A stretch of 64,000 nucleotides of DNA from Streptomyces sp. ERV7 (GTDB taxonomy: Bacteria > Actinomycetota > Actinomycetes > Streptomycetales > Streptomycetaceae), in assembly GCF_001653515.1 (NCBI RefSeq), contig NZ_LYOY01000029.1:1612001-1676000 (forward strand), read 5' to 3'. Under the pieces are notes generated by a model, which was not told the DNA's origin, did no database searches, and worked only from the letters and a program-made list of their open reading frames with translations. Of the stretch, positions 53,269-64,000 are shown piece after piece. The position numbers and the translations under genes are program-made. How positions within the stretch are numbered: the stretch's first letter is position 1; every line of letters begins with the position of its first letter.

Positions 53269-56200
53269 GTGGAACCCGGACTGTTAGCCGCCAAAGTCGC
53301 CTCCGCCGCCGTCGCCCCGCTGATCCGCAGGCTCTTCACCGCCGAACCGGCCGGTGCCGCCCTGGTCGACCGGCCCGTCCGGATCTCCTCGTACGTCTCC
53401 TTCCGGGGCGAGAAACGCACGCTCGGCCAGGCGGATCTGCGCACCCTCGCCGCCAAGCTGGTCAGGGCCGCCGTGCGGTCCGGTGAGCGGCCGGTCCCGG
53501 CCGACGAGGAGCGGGCCGTGGCCGACGCGCTCGCCCGGACCCTCTACGCGCTGGGCGAGCTCACCCTCAGCGACGCCGAGGCGGTCGCCCTGGGCCACCG
53601 GGAGCTCGCCCGCGCGCTGCGCCGCGCGGGCGACCACCCCGAGCGCCACCTCTCCGCCGACGCCACCCACTTCTACGAGGGCCTGCTCGACACCACCTGT
53701 CTGCACGTCCTGAACTTCTTCACCCAGCGCTCCACCTTCGTGGCCGCCACCCTCGTCGAGCAGAGCCGCCGGCAGAGCGAGCTCATCGCGCGCGTGGACG
53801 AGCTGATCGCCCGGTCGCCCCGTCCTGACGCGCAGGACAGTGCCTTCGAGGCGCGCTATCTCGCGCATCTGGCGAAGAAGCACGGCAAGGTGACCATCTA
53901 CGGGATCGATCTCGCCAACTCGCCCCGCAAGTGGCCGCTGGACACCGCCTATCTGCGGCTGGAGGTGGTGGGCCGCGCCGCCAGGCCCTGGCGCACGCGC
54001 GAGGAGCGCACGCCGGTGCCGGGCGCCGTGAGCGCCGAGGAGGACTTCACTCCCCGCCCCGCCGACCGCGTACTCGCCGACCACGAGCGCGTACTGCTGC
54101 GCGGCGAGGCCGGGTCCGGCAAGACCACGCTCGTCCAGTGGCTCGCCCTGTCCGCCGCGCGCGACGACCTCGGCCACGGGACCGCGTACCTCTACGACCG
54201 CGTCCCCTACGTCCTGCCGCTGCGCACCCTCACCCGCCACGGCGCCCGGCTGCCCGCGCCCCAGGACTTCCTGGCCGCCGTCGGCTCGCCGCTCGCGGGC
54301 GAGCAGCCGCCCGGCTGGGAGGCCAGGGTCCTGGCGGACGCGCGCGGGCTGCTCCTGGTCGACGGCATCGACGAGATCCCGGATACCGAGCGGGCCGCCA
54401 CGCGCGCGTGGCTGGGCGACCTCATCGAGGCCTACCCCGGCAACCGCTGGCTGGTCACCTCGCGCCCCTCGGCGGTGGGCGAGGACTGGCTCGGCGAGGA
54501 GGACTTCACCGAGCTCACGCTCTGCCCGATGAGCCCCGCGGACGTGGCCGCCTTCGTCCGGCGCTGGCACACGGCCGCCCGGACCGGCGCGGACGACGAC
54601 GGCGAGCTCACCGCGTACGAGAGCCAGCTCCTCGACGCCGTGCGCGCCAAACCGGACCTCGGGCGCCTGGCCACCAACCCGCTGATGTGCGGCCTGATCT
54701 GCGCCCTCCACCGCGACCGGCGCGGCTTCCTGCCGTACGGCCGCAAGGACCTGTACGACGCGGCGCTCTCCATGCTGCTGATCCGCCGCGACCGCGAGCG
54801 CGACATGCGGGTGCCCGAGCGCCGCCAGGAGCCGCAGATCCAGCTGCTCCAGCAGCTCGCGTACTGGCTGATCCGCAACGGCCGCACCGAGATGGACCGC
54901 AGCCGCGCCGAGACGGTCATCGCGGATCTGCTCCCCTCCGTACCGGAACTCGCCGAGCTCGGCGACGCGCGGGCCGTCTTCGAGCACTTCCTGCACCGCT
55001 CCGGTCTGCTGCGCGAACCGGCCCCCGGCACCGTCGACTTCATCCACCGCACCTTCCAGGACTACCTCGGCGCCCGGGCCGCCGTGGAGGCCGGCGACCT
55101 GGGGCTGCTCGTCGCCCACTCCGCCGACGACCAGTGGGAGGACGTCATCCGCATGGCCGTCGCCCACGCGCGCCCGCGCGAGCGCGTGGAGCTGTTCGAG
55201 GAACTGCTGAAGCACGGCGCCTCGACCGCCGACACCAGGACGCGCACCCGGGTCCATCTGCTCGCTGCCACCTGTCTGGAGCACGCGGCCGAACTCGCGG
55301 CCGGGGTACGGGCGGAGGTCGAGGCACGCACGGCCGAGCTGATCCCGCCGCGCGACCTCGTGGGAGCGCGGGCGCTCGCCTCGGCCGGGCCGATGATCCT
55401 CGACCTGCTGCCGGGCCCCGAGGGGCTGGAGAAGCACACGGCCGAGCTGGTCGTCACCGCCGCCTCGCACGTGGAGTCGGAGCGCGCGATCCCGTTCCTG
55501 GCCCGCTTCGGCCGCCACCCCGCACGGCGGGTCAGGGCCCAGCTCGTCTGGTCCTGGGGCCGGTTCGACACCCGGCAGTACGCGGACGAGGTCGTCGCCG
55601 GGATCGACCCCGAGGGCATCCTCTTCACGGTCACCTCCGAAGAGCAGCTGCGCGCCCTGCGGGCCCTGGGCACCCGCGCCGGGCTGGAGGCGCGTGGCGA
55701 CCTCACGGCGCGGGCGCTGAGCGCGTACGCCGGCGAGGCCTCCCTCACCCGGGTACGGCTCAGCGAGAACTCCCTCCTGGAGGACCTGTCCTTCCTCGCG
55801 GGCCCGCATCCGCTCACCGACCTGAGCGTGTACGACTGCGACCGGCTCACCGATCTGTCGGGGCTGCGGGGCAAGCCGCTGAGGGGGCTCTCGCTGACCC
55901 GCGTCGGCAACGCGGACCTCGGTGCCCTGCGCTCGCTGCACCACCTCCGCTCGCTCGCCCTGAGCGGCGACCGGCTGAGCTGGACGCCCGCCTCGCTCCC
56001 GGCGGCGGCCCCGCTGGAGTCGCTCGACGTCACCGGGGCGGCGGCGGCCGACCTGCGGGGGCTCGCCGACAGTGCCAAAGCCCTGACCAGCCTCTACCTC
56101 GGTCCCTGGAGCAGCCCCGAGTATCCCGAGGAATGGGCGGAGCTGGCCCGTGTCCCCCGGCTGCGCGCCCTCCAGGTGACGGGCGCGTCCCTGGCCGCCG

Positions 56201-56460
56201 CGCCCGCCGGGCTCGCCCTGCCGTCCGTGTTCCAGCTCTTCCTGACCGACCAGGTGCCACCCGAGGCCTTCGCCGGGCTCGCGGAGCTCTTCCCCCGTCT
56301 GCACGTCCTGAACCTGTGGGCGAACCAGCCGGAGTACGACCTGCGCCGGCTCACGGCACCGCCGATGCTCCTCCACATCGACTCGCGCCGCCCGCTGCTC
56401 GGAACGGACCGGATCCCGGACGGCGTCCGGGTGATCACCAACGGGACGGTGACGGCGTGA
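53269..56460 (+). CDS. NACHT-LRR protein with helical N-terminus (NLR-like)
   Basis: 1063 aa from a GTG. Residues ~1-190 are alpha-helical (PGLLAAKVASAAVAPLIRRL ... LNFFTQRSTFVAATLVEQS), resembling NACHT N-terminal helical (NNH) domains. A linker WPLDTAYLRLEVV (222-234) precedes the NACHT: Walker A GEAGSGKTT (279-287) and Walker B LLLVDGIDE (361-369). The winged-helix part carries FLPYGRKDLYDAALSML and FIHRTFQDYLGARAA (~590). HEAT-like helices follow, then leucine-rich repeats from ~825 (LLEDLSFLAG, LTDLSVYDCDRLTDLSGL, LGALRSLHHLRSLALSG). STAND NTPases of this kind are known anti-phage sensors. It overlaps the next gene by 4 bp. Confidence 0.9.
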   Translation: MEPGLLAAKVASAAVAPLIRRLFTAEPAGAALVDRPVRISSYVSFRGEKRTLGQADLRTLAAKLVRAAVRSGERPVPADEERAVADALARTLYALGELTLSDAEAVALGHRELARALRRAGDHPERHLSADATHFYEGLLDTTCLHVLNFFTQRSTFVAATLVEQSRRQSELIARVDELIARSPRPDAQDSAFEARYLAHLAKKHGKVTIYGIDLANSPRKWPLDTAYLRLEVVGRAARPWRTREERTPVPGAVSAEEDFTPRPADRVLADHERVLLRGEAGSGKTTLVQWLALSAARDDLGHGTAYLYDRVPYVLPLRTLTRHGARLPAPQDFLAAVGSPLAGEQPPGWEARVLADARGLLLVDGIDEIPDTERAATRAWLGDLIEAYPGNRWLVTSRPSAVGEDWLGEEDFTELTLCPMSPADVAAFVRRWHTAARTGADDDGELTAYESQLLDAVRAKPDLGRLATNPLMCGLICALHRDRRGFLPYGRKDLYDAALSMLLIRRDRERDMRVPERRQEPQIQLLQQLAYWLIRNGRTEMDRSRAETVIADLLPSVPELAELGDARAVFEHFLHRSGLLREPAPGTVDFIHRTFQDYLGARAAVEAGDLGLLVAHSADDQWEDVIRMAVAHARPRERVELFEELLKHGASTADTRTRTRVHLLAATCLEHAAELAAGVRAEVEARTAELIPPRDLVGARALASAGPMILDLLPGPEGLEKHTAELVVTAASHVESERAIPFLARFGRHPARRVRAQLVWSWGRFDTRQYADEVVAGIDPEGILFTVTSEEQLRALRALGTRAGLEARGDLTARALSAYAGEASLTRVRLSENSLLEDLSFLAGPHPLTDLSVYDCDRLTDLSGLRGKPLRGLSLTRVGNADLGALRSLHHLRSLALSGDRLSWTPASLPAAAPLESLDVTGAAAADLRGLADSAKALTSLYLGPWSSPEYPEEWAELARVPRLRALQVTGASLAAAPAGLALPSVFQLFLTDQVPPEAFAGLAELFPRLHVLNLWANQPEYDLRRLTAPPMLLHIDSRRPLLGTDRIPDGVRVITNGTVTA

Positions 56461-59400
56461 GCGGTCCCGTCGGCTCCCGCCACATCGTGGCCGTGTTCGG
56501 CGCGATGCAGGGCACGGGCGTGCTGATCGGCCCCGGGCTCGTGCTCACCTGCGCGCACCTCGGGCTCGGCAGCCGGCAGACGGTCCAGATCCCCGGGCTG
56601 CCCGGGGAGACCATCTGCCACCTGGTCTGGCAGAACAAGGACCTCGACGCCGCGCTGCTGTGGTGCGAGCCCGATTGGGGGCGGCTGTCACCGCCCGGCG
56701 GCGCCCGGCTCGGCGTGGTCGCCTCCGAACGGCCGCTGCCCTACTGCGAGATCATCGGGTTCCCGGCCGTCCAATGGCACGACGGCAACCGGATGGACCT
56801 CGACCAGTTCACCGGGACCCTCCTGCCCGCCGCGGGGCGCCTCCGCCAGAAGCTGACCTTCGAGTTCGACCGGCCGCCCGCCAGAGAGCGGCGCGACGGC
56901 AGGTCTCCGCTCGCCGGGCTCTCCGGCGCGCCCGTGTTCATGGGCGGCACGGTGGTCGGCCTGGCCAGCAAGGTGCCCGACGGGCGCGGCCACCGGCGTG
57001 TGGAGTGCGTGCCGCTGGCGGCCCTCGTCGCGGACGAGGGCTTCACCGGCTGGTGCGCCGACCACGACGTGCCCGTGACCTCCCTGCCCGAGGTCACCGC
57101 CGAGTACGGGGACGACCTCGCGTACGAGGAGGAGTACGCCAAGGCCCTGCGCGCCCAGTACCGCCGTAGCCGGATCTTCGGGCTGGACGAGCTGAACCGG
57201 CACGACGCGGAGTGGGACCTGGACACCGCGTATCTGAGCCTGGAGGCGCAGTCGAAGGGCCACGGGGCGCTCGGGATGCCCGACGTCGGGGCGCCCCAGC
57301 GCATCGACGCACTGCTCGCCTCCCGCCCGCGCGTCCTGCTGCGGGGCGATGCGGGCGCGGGCAAGACGACCCTGGTGTGGTGGCTGGCCGCGCACGCGGC
57401 GGCGGGCACGCTGGGGCCCCAACTGGCCGAGCTGAACGGCCTGGTGCCGTTCGTGGTGCCGCTGCGCACCCTGCGCGCCCAGGGCGGCGCCTACCCGCTG
57501 CCCGGCCAACTCCCGTACGCCGCACGGCTGGTGATCGACGGGGCACCGGAGGGCTGGGCCGCCCGGGTCCTGAAGAGCGGGCGGGCGATGCTGCTCGTGG
57601 ACGGGCTCGACGAGGTGCCCCAGGACGACCGCGAGGAGGCCCACCGCTGGCTCTCCAACCTCCTTGAGCGCTATCCGCTGGTGCGCTGCGTGGCGACCGT
57701 ACGGCCGCTCGCGGTGGAGCCGGGGTGGCTGCGGCGGGCCGACTTCGAGGAGCTGCGGCTGCTGCCGATGCGGGACGAGGACATCCAGGCGTTCGTGGCC
57801 GCCTGGCACCGGGCGGCCCGCCTCGACAGCGATCCGCAGGAGCCGCTCGACGAGCTGGAGCGGGACCTCGCCCATCAGTTCCGCACCAACGCGACGCTGG
57901 CCGCCCTCGCCCGTACGCCCCTGCTCTGCGCGGTCATCTGCGCCCTGCACCGGCTGCGCCAGGGCTTCCTGCCGAAGACCCGCTGGGACCTGTACCAGTC
58001 GGCCCTGCGCATGCTCCTCGGCGACCGCGACGAGCGCCGCAAGGTGGGCGCGCCGGAGCGGATCACCCTCACGGTGGAGGAGTCGACACAGCTCCTCCAG
58101 CGGATCGCGGTGTGGCTGGTCCGCGAGGGCCAGACGGAGTTCACGGCCGAACAGGCGCTGCTGCAGATCGGGCGGGCGCTGCGGGGGATGGACCGGGTAC
58201 GGGCGCAGGGCACCCAGGACGCGGTCCTGCGCCACCTCCTGAACCGCAGCGGCCTGCTCCAGGAACGCGGCAGCGACGTCTACCAGTTCACCCACCGCAC
58301 CTTCCAGGACTTCCTGGCGGCGAAGGAACTGGTCGAGGACGACCACATCAAGGAACTGGTCCGGCATGCGGGGGAGGAACAGTGGCAGGACGTGATCCTG
58401 CTGGCAGCGGGGCACTGCGGACGCGGACAACTTCCGCAGTTGGTTGCCGGGCTGCTGAGAGCGAGGGGAAAACGGGCCTATGAAGCCCATGTACTGGCCG
58501 CGCTCTGCGCCCAGCACGCGGCTTGGCTCGATGAGCAGACCACCGAGCGGGTGAGGCGGAGCATCGCGGCCTTGCTGCCACCGACGGATCGGTATATGAG
58601 TACCATGCTTTCCCGCCTTGGGCCGACGCTGCTCCCGCAGGTGCCCGCCCCGGGCGACATGCGGCTGGATTCCTCGGCGATTTCCGGGATCGCCGTGCTG
58701 ATCAGCAGCATCGGCGGAGCCGAGGCGATCCCTTACGCACGGGCCTGGGCCTCTCACAGCCCCATGGCGGCGAGTGAGTTCGCGAGGGAATGGAACCGCT
58801 ATCCCACGGGCGCCTACGCGCGCGAAGTGCTGTCGCGGATCCCCTGGGTAGGCCTCACCCTGCACCTCACGTCGAAAGACCAGCTGGCAGAGCTTCGCGG
58901 CCTCCCTGCCGTCCAGAACGTGACCATCGCAGGTGACTTCACCACCGAGGAGCTGTCCCTCTCCCTGGAGAACGTGTCGCTGCACTCCGCCCAAGTGGTG
59001 TCCAACAACGCCGTGTCCAGCCTTTCCTTCCTTCGTGGCGTCCGGGGGCTCCGCCAGTTGTCCGTTTCGCGCTGCCCCCGGCTTGAGGACTTCTCCGCTC
59101 TCACGGGGCTTACCGCCCTCGACTTCCTCTCCCTCTCCGGGGCGGGAACCCGTGGACTGGCAGCGGTACCGGTACATACCGGAGTATCGAGAATGTCCGT
59201 CGATGTGCTGGAAGACCCGACAGGGCTGAAGGACTGGCGGAGCCTGTCGTATTTGTCAGTGCGCCGGACGCCGGACCTCCACGCTCTCCTCGCCCAGGTG
59301 GCGAGAATGCCCGGGCTCACCGCCTTGGACCTCCAGATCTCCTCACTTCGGGACCTCCGCGGCGGCTCTCCCTGCCCCGGAGTCCGCGACGTCCGTCTGC

Positions 59401-59567
59401 AGGTCCTCCGTCAGCTCGACGAATGCCGCCTACTGCTCCCGCTGTTCCCCTCGATGGAGACGCTGCGCCTCATCCTGCTCTCGAACAGGGACCTGGACCG
59501 TGAAGGACTCAAAGGCCTGCGCTCCCTCCCCAACGTGAAGGTCACCGTGGACGGCCGCGCCCTCTAG
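56457..59567 (+). CDS. Trypsin-like protease-NACHT-LRR protein (NLR-like)
   Basis: 1036 aa from a GTG overlapping the upstream stop (GTGA). Residues ~8-200 are a trypsin-like domain with the triad visible: His34 in LVLTCAHLG, Asp64 in DLDAALL, Ser156 in GLSGAPVF. A linker ([20 protein letters not shown], 241-260) leads to NACHT: Walker [10 protein letters not shown] (297-305), Walker [10 protein letters not shown] (378-386). [17 protein letters not shown] and [15 protein letters not shown] (~611) parallel the upstream protein, so the cores are paralogous. Leucine-rich repeats occupy ~800-1036. Codon use loosens after ~58,330. There is no signal peptide, so the protease acts inside the cell. 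Confidence 0.92.
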   Translation: MSGPVGSRHIVAVFGAMQGTGVLIGPGLVLTCAHLGLGSRQTVQIPGLPGETICHLVWQNKDLDAALLWCEPDWGRLSPPGGARLGVVASERPLPYCEIIGFPAVQWHDGNRMDLDQFTGTLLPAAGRLRQKLTFEFDRPPARERRDGRSPLAGLSGAPVFMGGTVVGLASKVPDGRGHRRVECVPLAALVADEGFTGWCADHDVPVTSLPEVTAEYGDDLAYEEEYAKALRAQYRRSRIFGLDELNRHDAEWDLDTAYLSLEAQSKGHGALGMPDVGAPQRIDALLASRPRVLLRGDAGAGKTTLVWWLAAHAAAGTLGPQLAELNGLVPFVVPLRTLRAQGGAYPLPGQLPYAARLVIDGAPEGWAARVLKSGRAMLLVDGLDEVPQDDREEAHRWLSNLLERYPLVRCVATVRPLAVEPGWLRRADFEELRLLPMRDEDIQAFVAAWHRAARLDSDPQEPLDELERDLAHQFRTNATLAALARTPLLCAVICALHRLRQGFLPKTRWDLYQSALRMLLGDRDERRKVGAPERITLTVEESTQLLQRIAVWLVREGQTEFTAEQALLQIGRALRGMDRVRAQGTQDAVLRHLLNRSGLLQERGSDVYQFTHRTFQDFLAAKELVEDDHIKELVRHAGEEQWQDVILLAAGHCGRGQLPQLVAGLLRARGKRAYEAHVLAALCAQHAAWLDEQTTERVRRSIAALLPPTDRYMSTMLSRLGPTLLPQVPAPGDMRLDSSAISGIAVLISSIGGAEAIPYARAWASHSPMAASEFAREWNRYPTGAYAREVLSRIPWVGLTLHLTSKDQLAELRGLPAVQNVTIAGDFTTEELSLSLENVSLHSAQVVSNNAVSSLSFLRGVRGLRQLSVSRCPRLEDFSALTGLTALDFLSLSGAGTRGLAAVPVHTGVSRMSVDVLEDPTGLKDWRSLSYLSVRRTPDLHALLAQVARMPGLTALDLQISSLRDLRGGSPCPGVRDVRLQVLRQLDECRLLLPLFPSMETLRLILLSNRDLDREGLKGLRSLPNVKVTVDGRAL

Positions 59568-59583
59568 CCGTACGTACGGAAAA

Positions 59584-59640
59584 AGGGGCTGCCCCGGCCC
59601 GTACGGACGACAACGCGTCCATACAGCCGGGGCAGCCCCT
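59584..59640. terminator. Bidirectional terminator between the NACHT pair and clpC
   Basis: AGGGGCTGCCCCGGC (59584-59598) pairs perfectly with GCCGGGGCAGCCCCT (59626-59640); an inner GTACGGAC/GTCCATAC stem shortens the loop. On the reverse strand it is followed by TTTTT, making a good intrinsic terminator for clpC. It lies between converging stops at 59567 and 59660. Confidence 0.88.
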
Positions 59641-59659
59641 CAAGACGAGCCCCTGGAGG

Positions 59660-62280
<2,621 letters not shown>

Positions 62281-62347
62281 CGTTAATCGCTCCTCAGAGC
62301 GGTCGGGCAGTAAGGGGTCGGTCCCCTCCCTGTCCTTCCGCATGCTA

Positions 62348-62364
62348 GTCCCGTGGGACGGGAC
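62348..62364. promoter_or_regulatory. 17-bp inverted repeat before clpC
   Basis: GTCCCGT-GGG-ACGGGAC has perfect 7-bp arms. It lies 68 bp upstream of the clpC start, in the expected promoter/leader zone. Cognate regulator unknown. Confidence 0.5.
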
Positions 62365-62501
62365 AGCTCATTCCAACTGCCGACATCCGACCCGATCACC
62401 CCCGCCCAGGCGGGGAAACTTGCTGCCGAACAGTCGACAACTGCTCCAACTCGATGGTGCGAGACGATGTTCCCGCAGGCCAGGCAGATACCCCTGTCTC
62501 C

Positions 62502-62518
62502 AGTACGCCGATGGCGAA
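62502..62518. promoter_or_regulatory. ClgR-type box upstream of clpC
   Basis: On the clpC strand this reads GTTCGC-CATCG-GCGTAC, matching the Streptomyces ClgR site form GTTCGC-N5-GCG. ClgR is known to activate clpP1P2, clpC1 and lon in S. lividans. It lies about 220 bp before the start codon. Confidence 0.7.
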
Positions 62519-62737
62519 CGCGAGACGGCCCGGCGAGCTTCTCGCCCCTCCCCACTAGGAATGTCTTACCCGTAAGCACTGACAGTCCATGCGGCGCGCC
62601 CCGGTTCCCTCAGCTACGGGCGAACACACTTGCGCCGCCGAATGCTTCCGCGCGCCCCCGTGGCGCCTACGGAACGCATCCGTCCGGAAACTCTGCGTAA
62701 CTCCAGGGCGTTTCGGGAGTTGCTCCGGTCATGGCCC

Positions 62738-63523
62738 TCACCGTGCCCTCCCCCGAGCTCTCGGTCCCGCCCGGGCAGGGTGCTCGTCGATCACGTTCGC
62801 CTCGCCGAGCACCATCGGCGCAAGCCCCCCCGTCGCGATCACCGTGACGTCGGACGGGTCCCCGCCGGGACCCACCAGCTCGCGGGCCATGCGGGTCACG
62901 ACCCCGTCGACCTGCCCCGCGAACCCGTACACGATCCCCGCCTGCATCGCCTCGACCGTGTTCTTGCCGATCACCGCCCGCGGCCGGGCCAGTTCGATCT
63001 TGCGGAGCTGTGCGCCCTTGACCCCGAGCGCCTCGACCGAGATCTCGATGCCGGGGGCGATCACGCCGCCCGCGTACTCGCCGCGCGCGCTCACCGCGTC
63101 GAACGTCGTCGCCGTGCCGAAGTCGACGACGATCGCCGGCCCCCCGTACAGCTCGACCGCCGCGACCGCGTTGATGATGCGGTCCGCGCCGACCTCCTTG
63201 GGGTTGTCCATCAGGATCGGGACGCCGGTCTTGATGCCGGGCTCGACCAGGACCGCCGGGACGTCGCCGTAGTAGCGGCGGGTCACCTCGCGCAGCTCGT
63301 GCAGCACCGACGGCACCGTCGAGCAGATCGCGATGCCCTCGATGTTGTCGCCCAGCTCCGCCCCGAGCAGCGGGTGCATGCCCATGAGGCCGTTGAGCAG
63401 GACCGCCATCTCGTCGGCGGTGCGGCGCGGGTCGGTGGAGATGCGCCAGTGCTCGACGACCTCCTCGCCGTCGAACAGGCCGAGGACCGTGTGCGTGTTG
63501 CCTACGTCGATCGTCAGCAGCAT
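62738..63523 (-). CDS. coaX: Type III pantothenate kinase, C-terminus altered
   Basis: 261 aa. LLTIDVGNTHTVLGLFDGEE is the ASKHA phosphate-binding start; GADRIINAVAAVELYGGPAIVVDFGTATTFDAV carries the catalytic Asp and the second phosphate loop; VIAPGIEISVEAL and VTVIATGGLAPMVLGEANVIDEH follow. It makes 4'-phosphopantothenate for CoA. From memory, homologues end EPWLTLIGLRLVYERN or similar; here EH is followed by PARAGPRARGRAR and a stop, so the last ~20 residues are replaced from ~62,782. The nadC gene is 3 bp upstream, and the two form an operon. Confidence 0.88.
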   Translation of the reverse strand: MLLTIDVGNTHTVLGLFDGEEVVEHWRISTDPRRTADEMAVLLNGLMGMHPLLGAELGDNIEGIAICSTVPSVLHELREVTRRYYGDVPAVLVEPGIKTGVPILMDNPKEVGADRIINAVAAVELYGGPAIVVDFGTATTFDAVSARGEYAGGVIAPGIEISVEALGVKGAQLRKIELARPRAVIGKNTVEAMQAGIVYGFAGQVDGVVTRMARELVGPGGDPSDVTVIATGGLAPMVLGEANVIDEHPARAGPRARGRAR

Positions 63524-63526
63524 CGG

Positions 63527-64000
63527 TTACTCCGCCTCGCGCAGATCGAGGCCGATGTCGAGGATCGGGGAGGAGTGGGTGAGCGCGCCGACCGCCAGGT
63601 AGTCCACGCCCGTCGCCGCGTACGCCGCCGCGGTCTCCAGGGTGAGGCGGCCCGAGGACTCCAGGAAGGCGCGCCCGGCGACGAGTTCCACCGCCGTCGC
63701 GGTCTGCTCCGGGGTGAAGTTGTCCAGCAGGATCAGGTCGGCGCCCGCCTCCAGGACCTCCCCGACCTGGTCGAGCGTGTCGACCTCGACCTCGATCGGC
63801 ACCTCCGGGAACATCTCCCGTACGGCCTTGAAGGCCTCGGCGACGCCGCCCGCGGCCACCACGTGGTTGTCCTTCACCAGCGCCGCGTCGGAGAGCGACA
63901 TACGGTGGTTGACGCCGCCGCCGCAGCGCACCGCGTACTTCTCCAGGGCGCGCAGCCCCGGCGTCGTCTTCCGGGTGTCGCGCACCTTCGCGCGCGTGCC
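63527..64000 (-). CDS. nadC: Nicotinate-nucleotide pyrophosphorylase, 5' end beyond the window
   Basis: The C-terminal ~157 residues are present: RDTRKTTPGLRALEKYAVRCGGGVNHRM with the quinolinate-binding RKTTPG, then LSDAALVKDNHV, EVEVDTLDQVGEVLEAGADLILLDNF and SGRLTLETAAAYAATGVDYLAVG. The enzyme converts quinolinate and PRPP to nicotinate mononucleotide for NAD synthesis. The gene runs off the right edge; the stop at 63527 is 3 bp before coaX. Confidence 0.95.
   Translation of the reverse strand, partial: GTRAKVRDTRKTTPGLRALEKYAVRCGGGVNHRMSLSDAALVKDNHVVAAGGVAEAFKAVREMFPEVPIEVEVDTLDQVGEVLEAGADLILLDNFTPEQTATAVELVAGRAFLESSGRLTLETAAAYAATGVDYLAVGALTHSSPILDIGLDLREAE

Larger units (their letters stand above)
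62281..62781. promoter_or_regulatory. clpC upstream region
   Basis: About 500 bp without a clear gene. It holds a 17-bp inverted repeat (62348-62364), a ClgR-type box (62502-62518), and a small AACTCC/GGAGTT repeat (62699-62704 and 62716-62721). Next comes a possible forward start at 62730 (ATG, GGGAG upstream) encoding MALTVPSPELSVPPGQ before the sequence turns into coaX antisense near 62,782. That fragment may be the first codons of a gene cut at a join. Confidence 0.55.

Noticed and set aside
53284..56376. 1030-aa reverse-strand frame opposite the first NACHT gene
   Set aside because: GC-rich third positions on the forward strand keep the opposite frame open. Codon bias and domain motifs support only the forward gene.
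56688..59177. 829-aa reverse-strand frame opposite the second NACHT gene
   Set aside because: Same antisense effect; no recognisable domain and no ribosome site.
62589..63272. 227-aa forward frame opposite coaX
   Set aside because: Mostly antisense of coaX; low-complexity Ser/Pro/Thr composition.

Overview
The window is very GC-rich, with codon third positions almost all G or C, many GTG starts, 4-bp stop/start overlaps and long antisense shadow frames. Its gene content is that of a Streptomyces chromosome: futalosine-pathway mqnP/L/M, System II cytochrome c maturation, rex-hemA-hemC-hemD, class I lysS, nagK-nagA with DasR-type sites, cdgB, radA-disA, sigE-cseA-cseB-cseC, clpC, coaX-nadC.

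Layout. 0-2.8 kb: three secreted pectate lyases (PL1, PL3 and a cut PL9-type). 2.8-6.7 kb: mqnM(partial)-mqnP-mqnL and two small genes. 6.7-11.1 kb: ccsB-resB-ccdA-resA. 11.1-16.8 kb: polysaccharide deacetylase, Mut7-C RNase, MarR regulator, secreted protein, YnfA, SDR, rtcB (partial). 16.8-23.7 kb: lipoproteins, DUF2637 protein, lysS, argS, a cut regulator. 23.7-30.7 kb: the heme/rex operon, a glutaredoxin and a HAD phosphatase. 30.7-38.4 kb: GlcNAc catabolism, a sugar kinase, a CBM protein and the diguanylate cyclase cdgB. 38.7-43 kb: SMI1-type protein, small proteins and a serine hydrolase. 43-53.1 kb: a cut sigma/BACON-type gene, radA, disA, DUF4232-like protein, PAP2, mutY, sigE-cseABC. 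53.2-59.6 kb: two translationally coupled NACHT (NLR-like) genes. 59.6-64 kb: clpC, coaX, nadC (runs off the right edge).

Most exciting element: the NACHT pair. The first gene encodes a helical N-terminus, NACHT and LRRs; the second encodes a trypsin-like protease with an intact His-Asp-Ser triad, NACHT and LRRs. They overlap by 4 bp, share paralogous cores, and sit behind a promoter carrying two inverted-repeat boxes that resemble DosR/DevR sites, 22 bp apart. This is a good candidate for a paired NLR-type immune system with stress-linked control. The sensor end of the second protein has codon use unlike the rest.

A caution for any reader: the window looks like a patchwork. Three perfect tandem duplications (97, 186 and 95 bp) lie in or at resB, hemD and clpC; removing one copy restores exact reading frames in resB and clpC. 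At about 2.82, 16.82, 23.66, 43.0, 53.06 and 62.78 kb genes stop matching their families abruptly. From memory, the order of loci is also scrambled relative to S. coelicolor. Unmerged or mis-joined contigs explain this most simply, so broken genes here should not be taken as biological pseudogenes without read support.
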